Below, one piece after another: positions 1 to 7,304 of a stretch of DNA of 58,202 nt (within the stretch, counting starts at the first letter, position 1; each line of letters starts with the position of its first letter). The translations under genes and the position numbers were made by a program. The stretch lies in contig CAIVDV010000041.1 of NCBI GenBank assembly GCA_903904755.1, positions 1-58,202 of the forward strand, read 5' to 3'. Source of the stretch: an uncultured Acidobacteriaceae bacterium. Lineage in GTDB: Bacteria; Acidobacteriota; Terriglobia; Terriglobales; Acidobacteriaceae. A model generated the notes under the pieces. The model saw only the letters and a program-made list of their open reading frames with translations, did not search any database and was not told the origin of the DNA.

Positions 1-235
1 GCTTACCGGCCGGAATCGGCCTCACTGAAAGCTTGAACCCCGCACACCCACGGGTCTCAACTCAAACGGCGACGATCATCGCATCAAGTCCCGATGCCGG
101 AACTTCTGGAATTCAGCTACTTGCACCACGGGCTGTTAGGGTGCAGTTTGCGCTGCGCGGCTGTTGTCTCAAGGTTTTACGAACAAAAACACCAAGGCTA
201 GTATGGAGTATTTTCGATGAGAGAGGACTTTCACA

Positions 236-2065
236 ATGAGAACGCGGTTTATCGTCGCAGCCCTTGCGGTATTTTCGTCCGTCTTTTTAGCCGGGACTAG
301 CTCGACCCCCTCAGCCTTCGCCGCCGAGAATTCTGCTCTAAAGGCAGAGATTTCGAGTTCGCTAAATGGGACTGTGCTGGTCTCCAAGGTCACGTTGGGA
401 GGTCGGGCAATTGCCAGCGGGTATCAGACTGACTGGCCGGTAATCACGATTGTCAATGCCGAAACTGGCGCTGTTACCTATCGGGTCGAATCGGGCTTCG
501 TGAGATTCGATGTGGGACAAAGGGAAATGCGCCAACACTTCGCGCCGGGTAGCAGGTTCCACGTATCAGGTATTGACCTGAAAGACGACCGGCTAGAACT
601 CATGCTGGACGGTGGAAACGGCATCTCTGCGAAAGTGAGGCTGGTGCTCGGTCAAGGCTGGCAATCGAGCATGAACGCTGACGCCGTGGTGCACAGTTTG
701 CAGAAGGTGCTTGCCACTGGCCAACAACCGCAGGATACAGACACTCAGACTGGCAACGTTAGGACTCCAGTCATTTCCCCTCCTGCGAGGAGCGATATAT
801 CCGCCGACGATGTAGGTCTGATAGTGATTAACGCGGTTTCAGCACGGCCCATCGAGAATGCTGAAATTCAATTATGCCAGCCGGTTTGTCAGACCGTGAC
901 ACGAACAAATCAAGAAGGGAAAGCAGTGCTCAAGTCCATCCCCGATGGCACGGTCAGCCTAGCAGTTGTGAAGGAAGGCTTTCAGAGTTTTTCGGCCACG
1001 CCGAATGTAGCCACTAATCAGCGTTTATTCTCAATAAAATTAGAAGAGAAACACGAACCAAAACCATGTAACTCCGCTACGACACCTGAAGAGCGACAGC
1101 AATGGGCAGCACAACATGGAAACAACAACATGTATATGTCTTGTAGGCAGAAGGCCTACGGGGTTGAAAATAAATCTCTTACCATCGTGTGTGACGCGCA
1201 AGGATTCGCCTTGATGGGCACCATTCTAAAAGAAACTGCCAAAGAACTATGTGCTGCTGGGTTCAAACATGTTCACCTTTCAGATGGCCAGTGGGCTGAG
1301 TGGGATTACGTGACCACTAGCGAAGGCATAAAGCCAGCTACGCTCGAAAACATCCCGATAGATGCAACTCCCGGTGGGAGAGGCGAGTTCGCAGAAATGA
1401 TGTTCGCGCAATACTTCAATCGTGGATGCCGTTGGGCAACTATTGGAAATGAAGGCACAGTTCTGTACTTTGGATGTCCAGAAATGACATGGGAGAAGGT
1501 CAAGGAAACATATTCAAATGTGGCTGTGGCGAAGAACTTTCGAGCCCGTGGATTCGCATCGGTAGTGTATAGCGATGCCGGGAATAACAACTGGGTTGCC
1601 GGACTAAGTGATTCAGGATTTCTGCTCACAGGTGCAATTACCGCCGATACTCTGTTGGAGAAATATGGCTTCAAGAATCAACTAATCGTGGCACGGGAGG
1701 AGGCAGAGGTACAAAAATATCACGATTATCTCTACGCTCTCACCGGAAGCCTGATTAAATATGCAGAAGTTAAACGTGAAAAGGCAAGACGTGCTTTCAC
1801 TGCGACCGAGTTGGCTGAATATCGGCTGATGCTTTCAGAGGAAAACACATTTGTTGCGAATCTCAAAATCAATGCCTATGCTCAGAGACCAACGTTTTGG
1901 CTGGACTTGAGGCAATACTCTGCTTCGCTTCTGGGTGGTGGCGTTCATGAGGGATTCGCGACATTTAGATATTCCTCTGCATCGCCAGAATATGATGCGA
2001 TTATGAAAATTGAACTGTCTCGTGAGGTTGACTATATCGAAAGCAGAGTAGCGAAAACCAACTGA
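236..2065 (+). CDS. Exported protein with a carboxypeptidase-regulatory-like domain
   Basis: 609 aa. The N-terminus is a clear signal peptide (charged MRTR, hydrophobic core, cleavage probably after AFA near residue 29), so the protein is exported. Residues about 195-275 look like a small beta-sandwich of the CarboxypepD_reg/PEGA kind (alternating strands, the pattern NQEGKAVLKSIPDG, then VVKEGFQSF). The C-terminal 330 residues have scattered cysteines and match no family I recognise. A purine-rich GAGAGAGGA lies just upstream of the ATG. Codon use is relaxed (many A/T third positions), unlike the NNC-rich genes after 5285, which supports foreign origin. It sits next to another exported gene and a recombinase. 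Function unknown. Confidence 0.75.
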   Translation: MRTRFIVAALAVFSSVFLAGTSSTPSAFAAENSALKAEISSSLNGTVLVSKVTLGGRAIASGYQTDWPVITIVNAETGAVTYRVESGFVRFDVGQREMRQHFAPGSRFHVSGIDLKDDRLELMLDGGNGISAKVRLVLGQGWQSSMNADAVVHSLQKVLATGQQPQDTDTQTGNVRTPVISPPARSDISADDVGLIVINAVSARPIENAEIQLCQPVCQTVTRTNQEGKAVLKSIPDGTVSLAVVKEGFQSFSATPNVATNQRLFSIKLEEKHEPKPCNSATTPEERQQWAAQHGNNNMYMSCRQKAYGVENKSLTIVCDAQGFALMGTILKETAKELCAAGFKHVHLSDGQWAEWDYVTTSEGIKPATLENIPIDATPGGRGEFAEMMFAQYFNRGCRWATIGNEGTVLYFGCPEMTWEKVKETYSNVAVAKNFRARGFASVVYSDAGNNNWVAGLSDSGFLLTGAITADTLLEKYGFKNQLIVAREEAEVQKYHDYLYALTGSLIKYAEVKREKARRAFTATELAEYRLMLSEENTFVANLKINAYAQRPTFWLDLRQYSASLLGGGVHEGFATFRYSSASPEYDAIMKIELSREVDYIESRVAKTN

Positions 2066-2097
2066 AGGGGGTAATGACGCGACACTGCCGTAGCGGC

Positions 2098-2139
2098 GTG
2101 GTTCACAAACCCCAATTCCCAGCACTTCTGCTGAGAATT
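2098..2139. repeat. 28-nt repeat copy 1 with adjoining hairpin
   Basis: 2098-2125 begins GTGGTTCACA and matches 3410-3437 at 23 of 28 positions. It starts 33 nt after the stop codon of the preceding gene. It runs into a hairpin with arms 2114-2124 and 2129-2139 (one mismatch, loop CTTC). No T-run follows, so it is a poor intrinsic terminator. It may be a shared 3' module of the two island genes. Confidence 0.5.
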
Positions 2140-2182
2140 GCTACTGAGAAACGATTTGTGAAAGCTGTTTGAGGATTGAACG

Positions 2183-3379
2183 ATGCGAAAGTCAGATACT
2201 ATGTTGTTCACGATGCTGTTCATCATTGCTACGGTGTGCATTGCAACCAAGGCAGTTTCACAGGTGTCATCGAATGCTGCTTCTCAAGCGGTGGAGGTGA
2301 CTGACCCACAAGCACAGTACAACCTCGCATTGGAATATCACAACGGTACCAACGGGCATCCGAAAGACATTGCACAAGCAGTCTCTTGGTGGCGCAAAGC
2401 TGCTGAGAGTGGATTTGCAAAGGCTCAGTACAGTCTTGGTGTTGCGTACGAGCGCGGTGATGGCGGGTTAACGAAAGACGCTGCACAAGCGGTCTCTTGG
2501 TACCAGAAATCCGCCGAGCAAGGAAATGCAGACGCTCAGGACAGTCTTGGCGGGAGCTACGCGTTCGGGACAGGTGGCTTGGCGAAAGATTACACCGAAG
2601 CTGTTCGCTGGTGGAGCAAAGCTGCTGAGCAAGGAAATGCAGACGCTCAGCATAATCTCGGTGTGATGTACTCGAATGGCGGCGGTGGGCTTCTAAAAGA
2701 TGAGTCTAAAGCTGTTTACTGGTGGCAAAAGGCCGCCGAACAAGGGAAAAGTGAGAGCCAGTACAACCTTGGCCGCTGGTATGAGAATGGTCACGGTGGC
2801 CTTAGTATAGACTCGGCGAAAGCTCTCTACTGGTATCAAAAGGCAGCGGCACAAGGCCACAAGGGCGCATCATGGCATATCAGAATTCTAGCCGCACATC
2901 CTCAAGAGCAGTTTGCAGAAGAACTGACAAAGCGCATGTCGGGCGAGATTATGTGGTGCGCTGGAGGGCGAGACGGTCAACTTCTGGCGGGCTACGCAAC
3001 TACGAGCTACCTATCGCCCAACACGTCAAAACTGATTGAGACAGGTTCGCAAATGTACATTGAGGCTTTTCGCAAAGGTTTCCGGTTCCTCGGAATGTTC
3101 GACCGTGACCAAGACACCAAGACTGCTCAACTAACCGCTCATGGAGCAGCGCCCGCCTCGCTCTACAACATTTCTGACGAGAACAGACGGTATCTGGAAC
3201 AGGCCACCGACATTCTAATGCGTGTCGCCAATAACGTTAACGGTGCTTCCCAATATCGGATTGAGCAAGAAGGCCAAGTGATTACTGTGTGCATTCCTGT
3301 TAATGTTCCAGCCGCCTGTCCCGCTGGCCAGATTCGACAATTCATGCCGGGGCAAGGAGAGATTTGCACCCCAAGGTGA
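2183..3379 (+). CDS. Exported Sel1-repeat protein
   Basis: 398 aa. A signal peptide (residues 1-27, ending near AVSQ) is followed by five Sel1-type repeats, a TPR-like alpha/alpha solenoid. The repeats share the pattern AQYNLGxxYxxGxGGLxKDxxxAxxWWxKAAEQG between residues 42 and 225. Such solenoids usually bind proteins; Sel1 proteins often act in envelope or signalling complexes. The C-terminal 170 residues are not repeats and end in a Cys-containing stretch I do not recognise. GAGGA precedes the ATG by 9 nt. Codon use is like the neighbouring 236-2065 gene and unlike the chromosome to the right. The two genes are probably co-inherited on the island. The partner is unknown. Confidence 0.85.
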   Translation: MRKSDTMLFTMLFIIATVCIATKAVSQVSSNAASQAVEVTDPQAQYNLALEYHNGTNGHPKDIAQAVSWWRKAAESGFAKAQYSLGVAYERGDGGLTKDAAQAVSWYQKSAEQGNADAQDSLGGSYAFGTGGLAKDYTEAVRWWSKAAEQGNADAQHNLGVMYSNGGGGLLKDESKAVYWWQKAAEQGKSESQYNLGRWYENGHGGLSIDSAKALYWYQKAAAQGHKGASWHIRILAAHPQEQFAEELTKRMSGEIMWCAGGRDGQLLAGYATTSYLSPNTSKLIETGSQMYIEAFRKGFRFLGMFDRDQDTKTAQLTAHGAAPASLYNISDENRRYLEQATDILMRVANNVNGASQYRIEQEGQVITVCIPVNVPAACPAGQIRQFMPGQGEICTPR

Positions 3380-3409
3380 TTTTCTGCATTGTCGAAAGCT
3401 CTAAAGCCG

Positions 3410-3451
3410 GTGGTTCACACGCCGCCATTCCCGGCACCCGATTTCGGATGC
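3410..3451. repeat. 28-nt repeat copy 2 with adjoining hairpin
   Basis: 3410-3437 begins GTGGTTCACA and matches 2098-2125 (23/28). It starts 31 nt after the stop codon of the Sel1 gene. The hairpin at 3434-3451 (GCA-C-CCGA, TT loop, TCGG-A-TGC) differs in sequence from copy 1 but has the same position and shape. Confidence 0.5.
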
Positions 3452-3621
3452 TTTCTACGTGTACGCCGCGCTTACGAGGAGCCAGTCAATGCTCTTGACC
3501 GCTACGCTAGGGTGTAGCATCCCGACCGTTTGCAGCCTACTCAAGTCTGCGGTTCGCAAATTGGGGCAAGTTGGGGTGACCCGGCCTCGCACTCATACGC
3601 GGGTGTGGGGCCGGGGTTAGG

Positions 3622-3798
3622 TTATGACTGTGCATTTGCTGGTACACAGCCGCATTCACCGATGGGCTTCTCGTGTTCGTTGCACTCCAAAACGAGCGTC
3701 CATTCCTTTATCGTGCCTGTCATGATGTACCGCTTTTTCCATGTCGCCAATCCACCATTCGTCAATTGAACGAGTTCACCCTCATAGTGTTCTGCCAT
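3622..3798 (-). CDS. Small conserved-looking protein downstream of the recombinase
   Basis: 58 aa from the chosen ATG at 3798, preceded by a good ribosome site (AAGAAGG, 4 nt before ATG). An in-frame ATG at 3840 would give 72 aa but has no better site. The product is soluble, with two short Cys/His clusters near the C-terminus (ECNEH, ECGCV) that could bind a metal. It lies 121 nt after the recombinase stop on the same strand, so it may be co-transcribed and might be a directionality factor or cargo. No family recognised. Confidence 0.4.
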   Translation of the reverse strand: MAEHYEGELVQLTNGGLATWKKRYIMTGTIKEWTLVLECNEHEKPIGECGCVPANAQS

Positions 3799-3919
3799 GC
3801 TACCTTCTTTCCGCCCCTGATGAGGGGGCTGTGTTGTCATCTTTGAGCACGATTGCCCGGTACATCAACCGCCCCTTCCGCGATTCCTCATGTGCGAGTA
3901 TACTCGCGGTCACCGCTGA

Positions 3920-5131
3920 CTACGCCGCTATAGCTGAGAACGTGGCGTCAACACGCGACCGCATTGCATCCGTGTTGTCATCGCTGCCAGCAAGATACTT
4001 GAGCGTCGTCTCAAGACTGCTGTGCCTCAACCAACGTTGGATAGTGCGGACGGGAACTCCATTTTCAGAATGCAAAGTGGCGAAAGCCTTACGGAATTTG
4101 TGAGTCTTGTACCGCTTGCAAATGGGGGCGGTTGCACAGCAGCGACCGTGAGGATATGCCTTGCCGGGTTTGCACTGGCACTCGCCACAATTCAAGCCAG
4201 CTTTGAATGCCAGCCGTTTGATGATGTGGAGTATCTCCTTTTCCGGGTTACATACTGTCATGGGAAAAATGCGGCTACCTTTGGAGTTGGCTTTCCGTGC
4301 CTTGAGGCGGTCAACCAGTACGGCGGGAATCTTTATGCCACCCTCCTCCTTGTCCTTGGGTGTCCAGCCATCCTTTTCGCTGACATTGAATGTGCCATGA
4401 GCAAAGTCAACATCTGACCAAGTGGCATTCAAAGACTCTGCTTTTCTCGCCCCGGTCCCCAGCAAGAACCAAAGCAAATCCTTCTCATCCTCACTGCCGA
4501 CCGAGAGCATAGCTGAGATTTCCTCTTTGCTGTATGCTTTCACCAGTTTCTTGGTTGGCTTCATCCTGTCTGTCTTTTTGAGAGGCCAAGGCTGGTCATA
4601 GTAGGTGAGGAAAGTACGCAGATTGGTTAGATGGTGCGAAATAGTATAGTTTGAGTTTCCCTTGCCAATAAAGTAGTCTCTGAGGTTAAGTACATCCTCA
4701 CGAGTGATGCCCTCAAGAGTCCGCTTGGTGCAAACCTGTTTGAATATCCGCAACGCATACTCATACTGTACATACGTGTTGGCGGAGCGGGCGACTGAGA
4801 CACCAGCAAGGTAAGAGTCAATCGAAGCGCCAAGGTCGCGCCCCGTGGTGATAGGCTCCACAACCTGCACCCCGGCTTTTTGGCCGTCTAGGATTAGCTC
4901 CCGCTGGTGCTGACGAAGTAAAGCCTCCTGAGCGTCAGCCCCCACGGACTCCCAAACCCGCTTCTCGCCCCGGAGGTAGCGGAGATGGTAAACTCCCTCT
5001 TGGTGGTGTTCCGGCTTGCCCTTGACGACGGCGTACCCCGGCTTCAACTTCCGATTGGCGCTGTAGACTGGTTCGCAGAATGGGCGGCTCCCGTCCTGCA
5101 TTTTGATTCTGATGTACAGATGTGCTTTCAT
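3920..5131 (-). CDS. Tyrosine recombinase (phage-type integrase)
   Basis: 403 aa from the ATG at 5131, which has GGGAGAGGGAG just upstream; the longer 439-aa reading lacks such a site. Order: an N-terminal basic arm, a SAM-like core-binding domain (about 95-190) and the catalytic domain. Visible active-site residues are Arg229 (GTGARKAE), His344 and Arg347 (HKFR), His370 (LRHSS) and the nucleophile Tyr379 (LKYLA). An unusual Cys-rich insert (Cys315, 318, 320, 331, 332, 338) sits just before the HxxR box and could hold a zinc. It cuts and joins DNA by a 3'-phosphotyrosyl intermediate and probably moves the low-GC island at whose right edge it lies. No xis or att core could be identified. Confidence 0.9.
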   Translation of the reverse strand: MKAHLYIRIKMQDGSRPFCEPVYSANRKLKPGYAVVKGKPEHHQEGVYHLRYLRGEKRVWESVGADAQEALLRQHQRELILDGQKAGVQVVEPITTGRDLGASIDSYLAGVSVARSANTYVQYEYALRIFKQVCTKRTLEGITREDVLNLRDYFIGKGNSNYTISHHLTNLRTFLTYYDQPWPLKKTDRMKPTKKLVKAYSKEEISAMLSVGSEDEKDLLWFLLGTGARKAESLNATWSDVDFAHGTFNVSEKDGWTPKDKEEGGIKIPAVLVDRLKARKANSKGSRIFPMTVCNPEKEILHIIKRLAFKAGLNCGECQCKPGKAYPHGRCCATAPICKRYKTHKFRKAFATLHSENGVPVRTIQRWLRHSSLETTLKYLAGSDDNTDAMRSRVDATFSAIAA

Positions 5132-5279
5132 TGTCTCCCTCTCCCTCAAATACTGGGTTTTGGGAGCGGAAAACAGGCAAATCGAAGAAAAATGTAACAG
5201 CAGGTGTAACCATGCTGCCAAATCCTTTGTTTTCAACACATACTTTTAGTCGTGCCGGAAATGCCAGGGAGAAAAGCGT

Positions 5280-5291
5280 GGGCTTCAGCCC
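5280..5291. repeat. Half of the twin-palindrome repeat (GGGC-TTCA-GCCC)
   Basis: This is the GGGCTTYAGCCC palindrome seen as the second half of the repeats at 11223 and 47135, again followed by CTGAGG. The first palindrome is missing and the low-GC island begins in its place. The GNAT stop codon lies inside the repeat. Confidence 0.6.
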
Positions 5292-5761
5292 CTGAGGCCC
5301 TCACAACCCTTCCGCATCACAATCTCCTCACACACCGCATCCACCGCCATCGTCCGGTTCGGTGCCATCGCCTGCCGCCCCACCACCCGGAAACCATACC
5401 GCTCATACGGCCCCACCAGCTCCGGCCGCAGGCTCAATACGCTGATCTCAATCGCCGCGCACCCCGCCGACCGCAAATGCTCCTCGGCCGCCCGCATCAT
5501 CCGCCGCCCCAGCGTCCCTGTCTGTCGCCCCGGCTCCACCGCCAGCATCCCCACATACCCGGTTTCGGCGCGCACCTCGGCAAAAATACACGCCACCGGC
5601 AAACCTCCGGCCTCGGCCAGCAGCACCGCTCCCCGCCCCAGCATCCCCGCCAGCCGCTCCGGGTCGGTCCTCGTCCCTTCCAGAAATCGCTCAATCGCAA
5701 ACGCGCGATTCACCAGCCCGCACAGCGCCGGAATATCCCCCGCCTCCGCCAGCCGTATCAT
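5285..5761 (-). CDS. GNAT family N-acetyltransferase
   Basis: 158 aa, a single GNAT fold. Motif A, the acetyl-CoA pyrophosphate loop, is visible as VEPGRQTGTLG at about residues 76-86, and the C-terminal motif as YERYGF near 118-123. The acceptor substrate cannot be told from sequence. It starts 3 nt after the stop of the ymdB-like gene, so it is the last gene of the lysS unit. Its final residues (CEGLRG) are encoded by the half-REP palindrome at 5280-5291, which also supplies the TGA. The native C-terminus may therefore have been altered by the repeat. Confidence 0.85.
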   Translation of the reverse strand: MIRLAEAGDIPALCGLVNRAFAIERFLEGTRTDPERLAGMLGRGAVLLAEAGGLPVACIFAEVRAETGYVGMLAVEPGRQTGTLGRRMMRAAEEHLRSAGCAAIEISVLSLRPELVGPYERYGFRVVGRQAMAPNRTMAVDAVCEEIVMRKGCEGLRG

Positions 5762-5764
5762 CGC

Positions 5765-6574
5765 CTACTCGCCCAGCATCAGCCGCTGTATCCGGTACGC
5801 ACGGCCCGTCCGCGGATCCACGGAAATCACCGCCGCGCACATCTTCGGGTTCCCCGTGGCTGCCTCAAACTTCCCCGGCATCCCGGTCAGGAACCGGTTC
5901 AGCACCAGATCCTTCTCCACGCCAATCACTGAGTCATACGGCCCGCTCATTCCCACATCCGTCTGGTACGCCGTTCCCCCCGGCAGCACCCGCTCATCCG
6001 CCGTGGGAATATGCGTATGCGTGCCCAGCACCGCGCTCACACGCCCGTCCAGGTGCCAGCCCATCGCCACCTTTTCGCTCGTCGCCTCAGCGTGGAAGTC
6101 CACCAGAATCGTCTTCGCCGTCACCGTTGCCAGCGCGTCATTCGCAGCATGGAAGGGGTCGTTCGTGCCGTTCAAAAACACCCGCCCCATCAGGTTGATC
6201 ACGGCATACGGCTCGCCCGCGTTCGGCCCCCGCGCCACCGTGCCCTGGTACACCCCGTAGCCTGGCAAGCCGCGCTGCAAGTTCACCGGCCGCAGCACCC
6301 GCCGTGCCCGCTCGTGAGAGTCCGCCGGGACTGACTTCATGTACTCAATCAGCTCCCGCTTGTCCCACACATGGTTGCCCGTCGTGATTACATCCGCACC
6401 CAGCTCAAACAGCTCCTCGGCCAACCCCGGCGTAATCCCGAAGCCGCCTGCCGCGTTCTCGCCGTTGATCACCGTCAGGTCAATCTCGTGGCTCTCGCGC
6501 ACGTGCCCCAGGTGTTCACGCACAATCTTCCGCCCAGCCGAGCCAAATACATCGCCTACAAACAGAATCTTCAC
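5765..6574 (-). CDS. ymdB: YmdB-like metallophosphoesterase (TIGR00282 family)
   Basis: 269 aa, the usual length. All dinuclear-metal ligands of the YmdB family can be placed: Asp8, Glu39, Asn40, Asn67, His68, His161, His186 and His188 (motifs FVGDVFG, NGEN, TGNHVW, GTHTH). YmdB proteins hydrolyse 2',3'-cyclic nucleotides and affect RNase-dependent mRNA turnover in Bacillus; the role here is inferred from the family. The GTG start at 6574 overlaps the stop of the upstream four-helix-bundle gene (GTGA), so translation is probably coupled. The next gene follows after 3 nt. Confidence 0.9.
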   Translation of the reverse strand: MKILFVGDVFGSAGRKIVREHLGHVRESHEIDLTVINGENAAGGFGITPGLAEELFELGADVITTGNHVWDKRELIEYMKSVPADSHERARRVLRPVNLQRGLPGYGVYQGTVARGPNAGEPYAVINLMGRVFLNGTNDPFHAANDALATVTAKTILVDFHAEATSEKVAMGWHLDGRVSAVLGTHTHIPTADERVLPGGTAYQTDVGMSGPYDSVIGVEKDLVLNRFLTGMPGKFEAATGNPKMCAAVISVDPRTGRAYRIQRLMLGE

Positions 6575-6978
6575 AAAAGCTCCGGGGACTGAGGGACTGA
6601 GGGACTAAGGGACTTGCCTTTTCTTGCACGCAGAGATTTCATCAGGGCGCCAAGCAAACGACCAACATCACTGCAGAGATTTTCAGATGACTCCAGGGTC
6701 GCTGAATTGACAATCCCGAGTGCCTTTGCAATCACCATCTGTGTCTCCAACTCCGAGCAGGAACCGCGAGCGTGACCGACGAACTGCAGATACTCTCCCA
6801 TCGTCGCCCTGCCATAGCCCTCGGAAATGTTACTTGCGACTGAAACTGCGGCACGCCGCATTTGCGCCGTTAGGCCAAACTTCTCGGCTTCTGGGAATTT
6901 AGCGGTCAGCTTGTAGACTTCCACCGTCAATTGAATCGCCTTTTGCCAAACGACAAGGTCTTTGAATGATTGTCCCAT
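6571..6978 (-). CDS. Four-helix-bundle protein (S23/IVP-Avd family)
   Basis: 135 aa. The start FKDLVVWQKAIQL, the core LTAQMRRAAVSVASNISEG and the helix GEYLQFVGHARGSCSELETQ are hallmarks of the family found in 23S rRNA intervening sequences and, as Avd, in diversity-generating retroelements. It is a small basic helical bundle thought to bind nucleic acid. GGAGG lies 4 nt before the ATG. The last residues (SLSPSVPQSPELL) are encoded by the short octamer array at 6585-6614, and the stop overlaps the next gene. The gene sits inside two oppositely oriented octamer arrays between lysS and ymdB, as if the whole unit had been inserted. The family call is firm; its job here is not known. Confidence 0.88.
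   Translation of the reverse strand: MGQSFKDLVVWQKAIQLTVEVYKLTAKFPEAEKFGLTAQMRRAAVSVASNISEGYGRATMGEYLQFVGHARGSCSELETQMVIAKALGIVNSATLESSENLCSDVGRLLGALMKSLRARKGKSLSPSVPQSPELL
6585..6614. repeat. Short octamer array (GGGACTRA on plus), about 3.75 units
   Basis: Units at 6585, 6593, 6601 and a partial one at 6609. The plus strand reads GGGACTRA, whereas the long array at 7013-7304 reads CCCTYAGT on plus. The two are inverted copies flanking the four-helix-bundle gene. This copy is read as the C-terminus of that protein. Confidence 0.9.
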
Positions 6979-7012
6979 CGGTCCTCCAACAAACTTCCAA
7001 GATGCAGAACCA

Positions 7013-7304
7013 CCTCAGTCCCTTAGTCCCTTAGTCCCTTAGTCCCTCAGTCCCTCAGTCCCTTAGTCCCTCAGTCCCTCAGTCCCTTAGTCCCTCAGTC
7101 CCTTAGTCCCTTAGTCCCTCAGTCCCTCAGTCCCTCAGTCCCTTAGTCCCTCAGTCCCTTAGTCCCTCAGTCCCTTAGTCCCTTAGTCCCTTAGTCCCTC
7201 AGTCCCTTAGTCCCTTAGTCCCTTAGTCCCTCAGTCCCTTAGTCCCTCAGTCCCTCAGTCCCTTAGTCCCTAAGTCCCTCAGTCCCTTAGTCCCTCAGTC
7301 CCTT
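7013..7304. repeat. Long octamer array (CCCTYAGT), about 36.5 units
   Basis: 292 bp of uninterrupted 8-bp tandem units. Every unit is CCCTTAGT or CCCTCAGT except one CCCTAAGT near 7265-7272; only the fifth base varies. There are no spacers, so it is a minisatellite, not a CRISPR. Its right end forms the last seven codons and the stop of lysS. Its left end stops 34 nt before the four-helix-bundle start codon. Confidence 0.95.

Noticed and set aside
33-239. 68-aa ORF at the window start
   Set aside because: No ribosome site, no recognisable pattern, and it overlaps the better-supported gene at 236.
2098-3451. Integron attC sites after the island genes
   Set aside because: The repeats lack the RYYYAAC/GTTRRRY cores, and the recombinase lacks integron-integrase features.
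4022-4417. Plus-strand ORF inside the recombinase
   Set aside because: Opposite to a gene with a complete set of catalytic residues.
7013-7304. CRISPR array
   Set aside because: Direct 8-bp tandem units with no spacers and no cas genes; it is a minisatellite.
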